Positions 44,878 through 53,563 of a stretch of 64,000 nucleotides of DNA are shown here, one piece after another (the stretch's first letter is position 1; every line of letters begins with the position of its first letter). Under the pieces are notes generated by a model. The model was not told where the DNA came from and did no database searches. It saw only the letters and a list, made by a program, of their open reading frames with translations. The position numbers were made by a program, and so were the translations under genes. The DNA comes from an uncultured Lentisphaerota bacterium (GTDB lineage Bacteria > Verrucomicrobiota > Kiritimatiellia > CAIQIC01), in NCBI GenBank assembly GCA_903889245.1, contig CAISWQ010000123.1, positions 35,662-99,661 of the forward strand. The letters run 5' to 3'.

Positions 44878-45025
44878 CTGCATAAAGACAACTTCGCCAG
44901 CAAGCGGAAAACCTACCGCGCGCCTAATTCCTTCCCAAGCAATTTGTTTTCCTGCTTGCCAAGCCCGCGCAACCTTCTTATCGTGCCGCCGTGACAAAAA
45001 GCCAAAGACTGTATAAAGACAACTT
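44878..45025. repeat. Direct repeat pair CTGYATAAAGACAACTT
   Basis: The 17-base sequence at 44878-44894 recurs at 45009-45025 with one change. The copies flank about 114 bases of otherwise featureless, lower-GC sequence upstream of the sulfatase gene. Two direct copies may be the footprint of an insertion, a deletion or a regulator site. Confidence 0.5.
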
Positions 45026-45045
45026 TTAGTTCGTTCAATAATACT

Positions 45046-45208
45046 GTTCCCGCGACGCGAAGCGCGTCGCGGGAACGGGCGGGCGCTGTCCCCAGCGCGT
45101 TGTCTCTCCGCGCTTCGCGCGTCGAGAACAATGCGTTGGACCGGACGCCGCGCCGTCCGCACGAAGCGTGCGTCCGGCTCGTCGCCGGTCAGCGCCCGCC
45201 CGTTGGCC
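45046..45208. repeat. Multi-hairpin block, possible integron attC-like site (left)
   Basis: First a perfect hairpin: 14-bp arms at 45046-45059 and 45063-45076 with loop AAG. It overlaps a longer pairing: AACGGGCGGGCGCTG (45074-45088) with CAGCGCCCGCCCGTT (45190-45204). Inside are CCGGACGC/GCGTCCGG and CGCACG-AAG-CGTGCG. The right edge reads GTTGGCC (45202-45208), close to but not identical with the GTTRRRY recombination core of attC sites. Confidence 0.45.
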
Positions 45209-45235
45209 GATAAACCCAGAAGGATGAAGTCATTG

Positions 45236-45736
45236 ATGAACAGACTACTGACAACACTTATGAAGACATTCTCTCTATTACTTCTTTGCACGATGGCGGC
45301 TTGCAGTCCAAAGCCCTCGGAATCATCCCAGAAGATTGACGGCACCACGACGGAACGCGTCGCTGCTGTCTCAAAGCTCCTCAGCAAAACCGCCCCGCTC
45401 CCAAGTTCACTTCTGGACGCTCACTTCTTCGAGGAGCAGACTGGCGACGGCCGACTTGGTCCGTCGGACTTCAAGGCGTTCTACGCCCTTACCGTCGCCC
45501 CCGCCGATCTCCCTGCATGGAGGGCCGCATTGTCCAAATCGAAAACTTGGAACCATTTTTCGAACGACGAGGAAATTAAGCGTGCGGCGCCGAAGAAGGC
45601 ACAGCTGTGGTGGGTAAGTGGGGCCGATTTGGGCGCCTTGGAACTCTACAGCCCGCATTCCCTCACCGGACGCGCCAACGGCTGGGTCGGCATCGCACCC
45701 GATGGAAGAATCTTTGTGTATACTTTCACCATGTAG
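45236..45736 (+). CDS. Small lipoprotein of unknown function, possible cassette gene
   Basis: 166 residues. Lipoprotein signal: TFSLLLLCTMAAC with the lipobox Cys, followed by a Ser/Lys-rich linker. The rest is soluble (DGRLGPSDFKAFYALTVAPADLPAWR, then WWVSGADLGALELYS) and I recognise no family. ATGs at 45224, 45236 and 45260 are possible; AGAAGGA upstream favours 45236. Its codon use and GC content are lower than the surrounding enzymes. It lies between GTTGGCC (45202-45208) and GGCCAAC (45740-45746), as a gene cassette would. Confidence 0.6.
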   Translation: MNRLLTTLMKTFSLLLLCTMAACSPKPSESSQKIDGTTTERVAAVSKLLSKTAPLPSSLLDAHFFEEQTGDGRLGPSDFKAFYALTVAPADLPAWRAALSKSKTWNHFSNDEEIKRAAPKKAQLWWVSGADLGALELYSPHSLTGRANGWVGIAPDGRIFVYTFTM

Positions 45737-45739
45737 GGA

Positions 45740-45851
45740 GGCCAACAATCGCTCCCACCGTACGGCGTACCCGCGTCACGGAAGCTGCTTGCGCACCTCC
45801 CGCACCACGGGTTCCCGTACGGTTCATCGCCGGTGAAGCATGACGTTCGCC
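45740..45851. repeat. Possible integron attC-like site (right)
   Basis: Starts with GGCCAACAATCGCTCCC directly after the lipoprotein stop and ends near ACGTTCGCC. ACCGTACGG (45757-45765) pairs with CCGTACGGT (45815-45823), and the outer parts AAC..ATCGCT and AGCAT..GTT are also roughly complementary. About 112 bases with an AAC...GTT frame is the design of an attC site, but the core bases deviate from the RYYYAAC/GTTRRRY consensus. Not verified. Confidence 0.35.
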
Positions 45852-46110
45852 GTCTCCTCACCGCTGACGTTCGGATGTGAGCGCTTCGCTCTTGTAATAC
45901 CGCCGGTCGTTCCCAGGCTGCCGCGCATATGATGAACACAAGCAAGGGTACGGGCTTTTTGTTTTCGGGCGGGGCGGCTCGTGGGCGGTGCGGTCGCGGC
46001 GGAGTCGGGGGCGCAACCACCCGGCGGCTGGATTCCAGTTTGGAAAGCCGGAACGGAAATCTTTCCCTGCTTTCATGAGTTCCAAATAGAACAATTCCGT
46101 TCGCGCGCCA
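45852..46110. other. Gap without recognisable gene
   Basis: About 260 bases between the putative cassette end and the GH43 stop. A second ACGTTCG is at 45867-45873. Otherwise I see only overlapping shadow frames and no clear repeat. Confidence 0.4.
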
Positions 46111-47034
46111 TCACGGTGCTTTGGCGACGGGCGCGCGTTGCTCCGTGTCGCGGGTGGCTTGACTGAAGAGCCGGCCTTCGCCGTCGAAGCGGAGCGGGTC
46201 GAGGCCGATGAAGCGGTTCCACTCGCGTTTGGCCGTGGCCTTCTGGTGATAGATATGCCACCACTGCCCGGCGCGGTCCTGAATAACGCAGCCATGGCCC
46301 GGGCCAAACACGCCGTCGGAGCGCTGGATGATCGGGTTGTGCGGCGCGCGCTGGAAGGGGCCCAGCGGACTCGCGGCCGTGGCGTAGCCGACCGCGTAGT
46401 CGGGCGTGTCGGCGCCGGAGCCGCTGTAGATGAGATAATAGATTTTGTTGCGCTTGATCAACCACGGCCCCTCGGTCACGTGCCCGGCGCGCTTTTCCCA
46501 GTCGCTTTCGGGATGCAGCACCACCCTGGCTTTACCCATCGGCTCGGTCGGCGTGCGCAGCGGCTGGACGGTGATGCGGAAGCCGGGAAATTTCACGTAG
46601 TAGAGATAGAGCTTGCCGTCATCATCGCGAAACAGGTGCGCATCGATCGCGTCGTTGACGAGGTTGCGCGGGTTGGTGAACGGCCCCTGCGGCCCCGCGG
46701 CCACGGCGACGCCGACCGTTTTATTGGCCGTGTAATAGAGATAGAACTGCCCCGAGGCCGGATCGCGCCAGACATCCGGCGCCCAGACATGGCGCTCGCC
46801 CGGCTGGAACACAACCGGACCGCGCTGCCAGTGTACGAGGTCGGTCGAGGTGTAGACGCGATAGCCGTTGTCGCCTGCCACCTCGCCGGTGGCATAGAGA
46901 TAGTATTGGCCCGCGTGAAAAATGACCGCTGGGTCGGCGAGGTTGTCCTTGATGATGGGGTTGCGATAGGTCTCCGCCGCCCGCGCCGCAAGCAAGCCGG
47001 CGCACAGCCACACGATGAGCGCGACTAGCCTCAC
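46111..47034 (-). CDS. Secreted GH43-type glycosidase
   Basis: 307 residues from a GTG one base after the upstream sulfatase stop; this start opens a signal peptide (RLVALIVWLCAGLLAARAA). The five-bladed propeller motifs of GH43 are visible: YRNPIIKDNLADPAVIF with the catalytic base Asp, DAIDAHLFRDDDGKLYLYY with the pKa-modulating Asp, and GHVTEGPWLIKRNKIYYL with the acid Glu, followed by the HGCVIQDRAGQWWHIYH segment. GH43 enzymes are arabinofuranosidases, xylosidases or galactosidases. Co-translation with the upstream sulfatase suggests joint action on one glycan. Confidence 0.92.
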   Translation of the reverse strand: MRLVALIVWLCAGLLAARAAETYRNPIIKDNLADPAVIFHAGQYYLYATGEVAGDNGYRVYTSTDLVHWQRGPVVFQPGERHVWAPDVWRDPASGQFYLYYTANKTVGVAVAAGPQGPFTNPRNLVNDAIDAHLFRDDDGKLYLYYVKFPGFRITVQPLRTPTEPMGKARVVLHPESDWEKRAGHVTEGPWLIKRNKIYYLIYSGSGADTPDYAVGYATAASPLGPFQRAPHNPIIQRSDGVFGPGHGCVIQDRAGQWWHIYHQKATAKREWNRFIGLDPLRFDGEGRLFSQATRDTEQRAPVAKAP

Positions 47035-47035
47035 C

Positions 47036-48667
47036 TCAGTCCCCACCCTTCTTCTTTTTGCGCCCGCCATGCGTCTGCCCGCCGTGGGCGCTCACCTGCG
47101 CGGACCAGGCGTCCCACTGTGCGGCCATCTGCTTGACGCGGTCGGGCTGTTGCGCGGCGAGGTCGTGCAGCTCCACGCGGTCGCGGCTCATGTCGTAGAG
47201 TTCCCAAGGCCCTTTCGCGAGCGCGACGAGCTTCCACTGACCCTCTCGGACCGCGCGGTTGCCCTCGTGTTCGAAGAAGATCGTGCGCGACCCCGCGGCC
47301 TCGCCGCGCAGCGCGGGCACGAGGCTGCGGCCGGCAGGCGCGAGCTTGTCGGCGGGATACCGCGCGCCCGCAAGCTCGATGCAGGTCGCCATCACATCGC
47401 TGATGTGCCCGATGCGCTGCTCCAGCTCGCCGGCGCGCTTCATCCCGGCGGGCCAGTGGATGATCAGCGGCGTCGCGATGCCGCCCTCGTGGCTGTAGTG
47501 CTTGTAGAGCCGGAACGGCGTGTTGCACGCGTTCGCCCACGCGCTGCCGTAGCTCACATAACTGCCCGGCGCGCCAAGCTGGTCGAGCGCCGCGCCGGTG
47601 TGCAGGATGTTCAAGCCGCTGGTCGTGCCGAGGTTGACCGCGTGAACATTGTTGGTGACGTCGAAGCCGAACGGGTCCCATTCGGCGCACGCGCCGTTGT
47701 CGGAAAGGAAGAAGATCAGGGTGTTCGCCAGTTCGCCGTGCTGCTTCAGATCGGCGACGACGCGGCCGATGTTCTGGTCCATGCGATCCACCGCGCCGGC
47801 GAACACCGCCATGCGGCGCGCGAGGTCCGCGCGGCGGTCGGCGGCGAGCGACTCCCACGCCGGGTTCGCCTTGCCGGTCCAGTCGTGCATGTTGGCGACG
47901 ACGTTAGGCGGAATCTGCGAGCGCGGCGTCAGCTCCGGCACGCCAGCCAGCAACCCGAGCTGCTTCTGCCGGGCGTAGCGCGCGTCGCGGATCTTGTCCC
48001 AGCCCTGCTCATAGGTCCCGGCATACTTCGCGATCTCCGCCGGCGGCGCGTGCAGCGGGAAGTGCGGCGCATTAAAGGCGAGGTAAAGAAAGAACGGCTT
48101 GTCACCCGCCTGCCGCGCCGAGGCGATGAAGTCGAGCGCGTGGTCGGTGATGGCGTCGGTGGCATAAAATTTACCTTCCGGATAGCTGCGCGCCGTGCGG
48201 CCCTCGGGCCGGCGCGTGTAGAGCTTCTCGTTCCAGAAGCTGCCGTAGCCGCCGAGCAGGCCGTAGAATTCCTCGAACCCGCGCAGGAACGGGCCCGGAT
48301 TGCCCAGATGCCACTTGCCGCTCATGAACGTGCGGTAGCCCGCGGACTTCAGCACTTCCGGGAGCGTCGCGCAGGTCGGCGGCAGGCTGCCGCTCATACC
48401 CGCGAAGCCGACCTCGTGCGGATAGAGCCCGGTCAGCAGCGACGCGCGCGAGGGACAGCACCGCGCGCCGTTATAGAACTGGGTGAAGCGCAGCCCATCC
48501 GCCGCCAGCTTGTCGAGGTTTGGCGTCTGGATTTCGCCGCCGTAGCAGCCGAGATCGCTGAACCCGAGATCATCGGCGAGGATCAGCAGGATGTTCGGCT
48601 TCGCGGCGCGCGCCGGGTCCGCTAACGCGAGCAACAACGCGGCGAGCAACAGGAGGGTCTGTTTCAT
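47036..48667 (-). CDS. Secreted S1 sulfatase (arylsulfatase, CCPSR)
   Basis: 543 residues from the ATG at 48667, start of a Sec signal peptide (MKQTLLLLAALLLALADPARA). Mature domain KPNILLILADDLGFSDLGCYGG; signature CCPSR with Cys70 as the modified residue; FFLSDNGACAEW as the second metal motif. Length and the long middle insert fit the S1_4 arylsulfatase group. The tail HGGRKKKKGGD is basic. It is the first gene of a two-gene operon with GH43. Confidence 0.93.
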   Translation of the reverse strand: MKQTLLLLAALLLALADPARAAKPNILLILADDLGFSDLGCYGGEIQTPNLDKLAADGLRFTQFYNGARCCPSRASLLTGLYPHEVGFAGMSGSLPPTCATLPEVLKSAGYRTFMSGKWHLGNPGPFLRGFEEFYGLLGGYGSFWNEKLYTRRPEGRTARSYPEGKFYATDAITDHALDFIASARQAGDKPFFLYLAFNAPHFPLHAPPAEIAKYAGTYEQGWDKIRDARYARQKQLGLLAGVPELTPRSQIPPNVVANMHDWTGKANPAWESLAADRRADLARRMAVFAGAVDRMDQNIGRVVADLKQHGELANTLIFFLSDNGACAEWDPFGFDVTNNVHAVNLGTTSGLNILHTGAALDQLGAPGSYVSYGSAWANACNTPFRLYKHYSHEGGIATPLIIHWPAGMKRAGELEQRIGHISDVMATCIELAGARYPADKLAPAGRSLVPALRGEAAGSRTIFFEHEGNRAVREGQWKLVALAKGPWELYDMSRDRVELHDLAAQQPDRVKQMAAQWDAWSAQVSAHGGQTHGGRKKKKGGD

Positions 48668-48793
48668 AGTGGCGGCATTGGACGGCAATCCACCGGCCCA
48701 GTGCAAGCCGGAAAATCGGGATGAGCCCGAAGAAGGATGGCAAAACTCTTCCGCTTCGTTGCTTCGTTATCTTCTGTTCAGCTTCCGGCGGCT

Positions 48794-50386
48794 TCAGTTT
48801 TGTTTCTTCGCTTTGCGCTTGGGGGCGGCGGCGGGTTCGGCGCGGGGGTAGCGGATGACGGTGACGTCGTTCTTCTGCTTTGCGCCGGGGGTGCTGCGGC
48901 CTTGCACGATGAGCTGCTCCATCAGGCCCATCATCTCGGCGACGAGTTCGGGTTTCTCGGCGGCGAGGTTCTTGGTCTCGCCGATGTCATCGTCGAGATT
49001 GTAAAGTTGCACCTTCGTTTTCTTCTGCAGATCGGGCGCGAGAATGAGTTTCCACGGGCCCTTGCGCAGGCCGGGGATGCCTGCGGCGGCGCAACTGACG
49101 GCGTTTTCGCGGACGGGTTGGTCGGCGCCCTTGAGCAGCGACATGAAGCTAAAGCTGTCCTCGCCCGCGTTCTCCGGCAGCTTAGTGCCCCAGAGGTCGG
49201 CGAGCGTGGCGATCACATCGGCCTGATGCACGAGTTGCCGGCAAACGCTGCCGGGCTGGACGACGCCGGGCCAGCGCACCATGAACGGCACGCGATGGCC
49301 GCCCTCCCACACGCTGGCCTTGTAGCCGCGCAACGGGCCGCTGGAGAAGTGGCCAAGCTTTTCCAGTTCAGCCGCGCCGGTGTAGGCCGCCTTGCCGTTG
49401 TCGCTGGTGAAAAGCACGAGCGTGTTCGCCGCCGCGCCGGATTTTTCCAGCGCCGCGAGCACGCGGCCGATGACGGCATCGGTCTCCATCACAAAATCGG
49501 CGTAGGTGATCAGGCCGCTCTTGCCTCTCCACTCGTCGTTGACGGCGAGCGGCTCGTGCGGCGCGGTCAGCGGCAGGTAGAGCAGGAACGGCTGCTGTGC
49601 CTTGGTCTGCTTTTCGATGAAAGCCACGGCACGGTCGCCGAGCGCCGGCAAAATCGGTTCCAGCTTCCAGTCCTTCACCGCCGGACCGGGCATGCTCGCC
49701 ATGTGGTTCTTCAAGAGCTGCCGCGGCAGGAATTCCGAGGGGATGCCCACCGTCCGATCGTTCTCGATGAAACAGTACGGCGGCCAGTTCGGGACATCGG
49801 TGCCGAAGTATTCATCGAAGCCGCGCGCCGTCGGGCCGCCGGGAATCGGCTTTGAGAAAACATCGCGCCACGCCTCCACTTGCCCGGCGGCCAGCTTGCC
49901 CTCGTCGTCCTTGCCGCGCGGCCGGCGGAACAGCTCGCGCTTGTCCTCCGGGATGGGCCAGTCGCGGCCGAGATGCCACTTGCCGATGCACGCCGTCGCG
50001 TAGCCCTGCTGCTTGGCGAGCGTGCCGATGGTCATCCGGTCGGGCGCGAGCAGCGGCCCCTCGAAAACGCCGACGATGCCGCTCTGCAAGCGCGTCCGCC
50101 AGTGATAGCGGCCGGTCAGCAGCGCGTAGCGGCTCGGCGAGCAGACGCCCGACGACGAGTGGCCATCGGTGAAGCGCATGCCCTCGCGCGCCAGCTTATC
50201 CATGCACGGCGTCGCGATCTTCCCGCGCTGCGGGTTGTTGCACTGCACGTCGCCGTAGCCGAGGTCATCGGCGAGGATGACGAGAATGTTGGGTTTCGCG
50301 GTCGGCGCCGCGCCGGCCGCGACTGGCCACAACGCGACGGCCAGCAGCAGCGCGCACCACGCGCGTAAACATACCTGGTGTTTCAT
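48794..50386 (-). CDS. Secreted S1 sulfatase (S1_15-like)
   Basis: 530 residues. Sec signal peptide ending AGAAPTA; mature domain KPNILVILADDLGYGDVQCNNP; signature CSPSR from Cys82; YHWRTRLQSGIVG and IGKWHLGRDWP follow, a pattern I associate with S1_15 arylsulfatases; FTSDNGKAAY is the second metal motif. The C-terminus APKRKAKKQN is basic. It follows the sulfatase at 50402-51775 by 15 bases, so it is the last gene of a three-sulfatase operon. Confidence 0.92.
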   Translation of the reverse strand: MKHQVCLRAWCALLLAVALWPVAAGAAPTAKPNILVILADDLGYGDVQCNNPQRGKIATPCMDKLAREGMRFTDGHSSSGVCSPSRYALLTGRYHWRTRLQSGIVGVFEGPLLAPDRMTIGTLAKQQGYATACIGKWHLGRDWPIPEDKRELFRRPRGKDDEGKLAAGQVEAWRDVFSKPIPGGPTARGFDEYFGTDVPNWPPYCFIENDRTVGIPSEFLPRQLLKNHMASMPGPAVKDWKLEPILPALGDRAVAFIEKQTKAQQPFLLYLPLTAPHEPLAVNDEWRGKSGLITYADFVMETDAVIGRVLAALEKSGAAANTLVLFTSDNGKAAYTGAAELEKLGHFSSGPLRGYKASVWEGGHRVPFMVRWPGVVQPGSVCRQLVHQADVIATLADLWGTKLPENAGEDSFSFMSLLKGADQPVRENAVSCAAAGIPGLRKGPWKLILAPDLQKKTKVQLYNLDDDIGETKNLAAEKPELVAEMMGLMEQLIVQGRSTPGAKQKNDVTVIRYPRAEPAAAPKRKAKKQN

Positions 50387-50401
50387 GGCGCCTACCTCTT
50401 T

Positions 50402-51775
50402 CTATTTTAGCGTTTCGCGATACTGGTTGCAGCGTGCGCGCAGACGGGCGAGCGTCTCCGCCTGCGCCGGGTCGCGGGCGAGGTCTTTTTCCTCGCGCGG
50501 GTCCGCCGTCAAATCAAAGAGCTGCTCCAAGGGCGGCTGGGGTTCGGTGTAGCGGATGTATTTCCAGCGTTCCGTGCGCACGCCTTCGCTCTTGGGGATC
50601 GGCCGGCGGCTGGGCGGCGTGGTGTAGGTGTGCTCGTAGTACCAGTCCGCGCGCCCCTGCGCCTGCGGGTTGCGCAACACGGGCTGGAGATCGAGGCCTT
50701 GCATCGCGGCCGGCGCGGGCACGCCAGCCAGGGCGAGGATCGTCGGGGCCACGTCAATGTTCAGCGCCATCTGCTGGCGGCGGCCGCGCGCGGCGGCCGG
50801 CAGGCGCGGGTCGCGGATGATCAGCGGCACATGGATGGATTCCTCGTACATCAGCCACTTGCCCAGCAGCCCGTGCGCGCCCTCGAACGAGCCGTTGTCG
50901 GAGAGGTGAATAATCACGGTGTTGTCGTCGAGGCCCTGCGCCTTGAGCGCCGCGCAGACCTGGCCGACCGCGAGGTCGGCGCGGCTGATGTAGCCATAGA
51001 TTTGCCGCAGTTGGGCCGCGGCGTGCGCCGGATCGCGCAGCCCGCGCTCGTCGGCGTTCAGCCCCCGGCGCACGGCTGCCGGTAGTGCGTCGAAAGATTG
51101 CTGCGTCATGTTCGCCGGCAGCGGAATTTTCGCGTTCGCGTATTCGTTTTTGAAATCGGGGTCGAAGAAGTCGAGCGGGCCGTGCGGCTCCTTGAGTGCC
51201 ATGATCAGGCAGAACGGCTGCTCGGACTTGGTCTGCTTCAGGAACTCGACCGCCTTCTCCGTCATCACGGTCGTCAGATAGCGCGGCTGGCCCTCCACCA
51301 TCTGCCTGAAGGCGATGCCCTGCGGGAAGCCGTACCACAGATCGAACTTGTCCGCCGGCAGCGCCTCCGCCCCGCGCTTGGGCGAGCCGATGGCGTACTT
51401 GCCGAGGAAGGCCGTGCGGTACCCGGCCTGGCGCAGCAGCGCGGGGAAGGTCTGCTGCCATTGTGCCGCCGAGAGCGGTCGCTCGAAATCCTCCACGCCG
51501 TGACGACGCATGTACTGGCCGGTGTAGACGCTGGCGCGGCTGCACGCGCAGATCGCCGTGGTGACAAACGCCTTCTCGAACAGCACGCCGTCCGTCGCCA
51601 GCCGGTCCATGTGCGGAGTCTTCAACACCGGGTTGCCGGTGCAGCTCATGCCCAGATAAGGCTGGTCATCGGTGAGGAAGAAAACGAAGTTGGGGCGCTT
51701 CGCATCAGCGGCGTACCCCTGCCCCACCTGCAGGACAAGCGCTGCGACGAGCGTGATAACTCGCGTGGTTTTCAT
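50402..51775 (-). CDS. Secreted S1 sulfatase with altered signature CACSR
   Basis: 457 residues. Signal peptide MKTTRVITLVAALVLQVGQG; mature domain KRPNFVFFLTDDQPYLGMSC; signature region ICACSRASVYTGQYMRRHG with Cys76-Ala-Cys78-Ser-Arg80. The Pro of the CxPxR consensus is replaced by Cys, while the modified Cys and the Arg are kept. Second metal motif HLSDNGSFEGAHG. The enzyme could still be matured, but the change may affect which maturase acts on it. The ATG overlaps the upstream TGA (ATGA). Confidence 0.88.
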   Translation of the reverse strand: MKTTRVITLVAALVLQVGQGYAADAKRPNFVFFLTDDQPYLGMSCTGNPVLKTPHMDRLATDGVLFEKAFVTTAICACSRASVYTGQYMRRHGVEDFERPLSAAQWQQTFPALLRQAGYRTAFLGKYAIGSPKRGAEALPADKFDLWYGFPQGIAFRQMVEGQPRYLTTVMTEKAVEFLKQTKSEQPFCLIMALKEPHGPLDFFDPDFKNEYANAKIPLPANMTQQSFDALPAAVRRGLNADERGLRDPAHAAAQLRQIYGYISRADLAVGQVCAALKAQGLDDNTVIIHLSDNGSFEGAHGLLGKWLMYEESIHVPLIIRDPRLPAAARGRRQQMALNIDVAPTILALAGVPAPAAMQGLDLQPVLRNPQAQGRADWYYEHTYTTPPSRRPIPKSEGVRTERWKYIRYTEPQPPLEQLFDLTADPREEKDLARDPAQAETLARLRARCNQYRETLK

Positions 51776-53334
51776 GGTGCTTCCAATCTTGCGGATGGTT
51801 TGGCGGCCTTCATCTGCGCGGCGAGTTTTTCCAGCAACGCGGCGTGCTCCGGCCGGCCGGCGAGATTCTCATTCTCCTGCGGATCGGTTTCGTGATCGTA
51901 GAGCTCGCGGTCCGCCAGCTCGCCCTGCTTGTCGCGCCACTCGACGTAGCGGTAGCGGTCGGTGCGCATCGCGGTGCCCCGCTTGCCGCCCTTTGGATAC
52001 TCGCTGAACGCCGCGGCCTTCCACGGCAGGTCGGGCCGATCGAGCAGCGGCGCGAAGCTTTTCCCCTCCAGCCCCGCCGGCAGCGGCAGCCCGGCGAGCT
52101 CGGCGAGCGAGGGGAAGATGTCCACGAACTCGACCAGCGCGCGCGTGCCCTGCCCCGCCGCCTGCATGCCGGGCGCGGCCACGAGCAGCGGCGCGTGCGT
52201 CGCGCCCTCGTAGTTGTTGTGCTTGCCGCCCCACCAGTTGTGCTCGCCCATGTAGTAGCCGTGGTCGCCCCAGAAGACGATGATCGTATTCTCGCGCAGG
52301 CCGAGCTTGTCGAGTTCGGCGAGCACGCGGCCGATGCACGCATCCACGTAGCTGATCGCCGCGAGGTAGCTGTGCAGGCACTGCTTGCCGAACTCCTCGG
52401 TGATGACGCGATCCTTCGGCACGTTGCCATACCAATAGAAATCGTCGCCGGATTTCGCCGCATAGGCCGGCGCATTTTTCGGCACGTAGCGGTTCGCCGG
52501 AAGCTTGAGGTCCGCGTGCCGGTAGAGGTCAAAGTAGCGCTTCGGCGCGACCCACGGCACGTGCGGGTTGATGAAGCCGACGCCGAGGAAAAACGGCTGG
52601 TCTGGTTTCTTGGCGAGATCGCGCAACTCGGCGAGGGCCTTGAGGGTGATGTCGCCATCCACCAGTTCGTCGTCGGCGCAGTCCGGCGACGCGAACGCCG
52701 CGCCGGCAAACTGCGGCGCGCCCGCCCCCTTCTGCGGAACCTCCTGGCCCGCGGCGCGGAGCTTGGCGGCCGCGGCCTTCACCTTGATCGCGTTGTCGGG
52801 ATCGTAGCGCTGCGCCTTTGAAACCCACGAGGGCGCGCTCCACGAGATCGGATCATCAATGCCGATGTGGAAAATCTTGCCGAGGCTCTGCGTGTGCCAG
52901 CCGTTGTTCTTGAAGTGCTGCGGCAGCGTAACGATGTCCGGCATCGTGCTGCGCAGCGGCGGGCCGATCTGATCGATCTTCGTCGTCCAGACGTGGCGGC
53001 CGGAGAGCAGCGAGATGCGCGAGGGCGAGCAGAGCGCCTGCTGGCAGAACGCGCGCTGGAAGACCATGCCGCGCGCCGCGAGCGCATCGAGGTTGGGCGA
53101 CTTCACCACCTTGTCGCCGTAGCAGCCGAGCTGCGGCCGCATGTCGTCGGAGGCGAGGAAGAGGACGTTCGGCCGGCGCCGGCCCTTTTCCAGGGATTGG
53201 AAACCGGCCGGGGCAGTTTTTCCAAGCATTGGAAAAGCCAGCGCCGCCAGCGCGGCGCGCTTCAGAAAATCCCTGCGGTTGCGCAAACTGTCGCTGCTGG
53301 AGCCCGACTCCCTCGAACGCTGGCTGGTTTTCAT
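51772..53334 (-). CDS. Tat-exported S1 sulfatase with palindrome-encoded insert (iduronate-2-sulfatase-like)
   Basis: 520 residues from the ATG at 53334, preceded by GAGGGAG. Long Tat leader: LRNRRDFLKRAALAALA. Residues 33-50 (AFPMLGKTAPAGFQSLEK, approximately) are the translation of two palindrome units. The catalytic domain starts RRRPNVLFLASDDMRPQLGC; signature CSPSR from Cys102; FWGDHGYYMGEHNWWG later. These fit the S1_7 branch, as in the sulfatase at 6625-8085. First gene of the three-sulfatase operon. Confidence 0.92.
   Translation of the reverse strand: MKTSQRSRESGSSSDSLRNRRDFLKRAALAALAFPMLGKTAPAGFQSLEKGRRRPNVLFLASDDMRPQLGCYGDKVVKSPNLDALAARGMVFQRAFCQQALCSPSRISLLSGRHVWTTKIDQIGPPLRSTMPDIVTLPQHFKNNGWHTQSLGKIFHIGIDDPISWSAPSWVSKAQRYDPDNAIKVKAAAAKLRAAGQEVPQKGAGAPQFAGAAFASPDCADDELVDGDITLKALAELRDLAKKPDQPFFLGVGFINPHVPWVAPKRYFDLYRHADLKLPANRYVPKNAPAYAAKSGDDFYWYGNVPKDRVITEEFGKQCLHSYLAAISYVDACIGRVLAELDKLGLRENTIIVFWGDHGYYMGEHNWWGGKHNNYEGATHAPLLVAAPGMQAAGQGTRALVEFVDIFPSLAELAGLPLPAGLEGKSFAPLLDRPDLPWKAAAFSEYPKGGKRGTAMRTDRYRYVEWRDKQGELADRELYDHETDPQENENLAGRPEHAALLEKLAAQMKAAKPSARLEAP
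53190..53232. repeat. Palindrome pair J inside a sulfatase coding sequence
   Basis: Units centred at 53195 (CCAGGGATTGG, degenerate) and 53227 (CCAAGCATTGG), 32 bp apart. In frame they encode FPMLGK and FQSLEK between the Tat leader and the catalytic domain, the same site as pair F in another sulfatase gene. Confidence 0.85.
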
Positions 53335-53359
53335 GGTTGGTTGCTCCCTCAATATGTTC

Positions 53360-53445
53360 GCCGGGTCCGTGACCCGGCCTACAGCATGTCTGTGTATGTC
53401 CCACGGACAGTGGTAGGCCGCGTGACCGCACGCGGCGCTCTCACC
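53360..53445. repeat. GTAGGCC-type small palindromes upstream of the three-sulfatase operon
   Basis: GCCGGGTCCGTGACCCGGC around 53360-53378 and related GTAGGCCGCGTGACCGCACGCGG nearby, of the same class as 9403-9456. Non-coding. Confidence 0.5.
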
Positions 53446-53460
53446 GCCCCGCCGCTATCG

Positions 53461-53507
53461 TTCCAAGGCTTGGAAAAAGCGGCCGGATTTTTTCCAAGCC
53501 TTGGAAA
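53461..53507. repeat. Palindrome pair K
   Basis: Units centred at 53468 and 53499 (31 bp) with a GCGGCCGGATTTTTTCC spacer. It lies between the GH110 stop and the three-sulfatase operon. Confidence 0.88.
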
Positions 53508-53563
53508 CGCGTCAATCTTCAAACGCAGCACCCGGCGGAAAAATTGGATGCGTTTCCCGCCGC

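Noticed and set aside
44695..45387. A 230-codon minus-strand frame upstream of a sulfatase
   Set aside because: It runs through the multi-hairpin block and overlaps the lipoprotein gene in antisense; composition is not protein-like.
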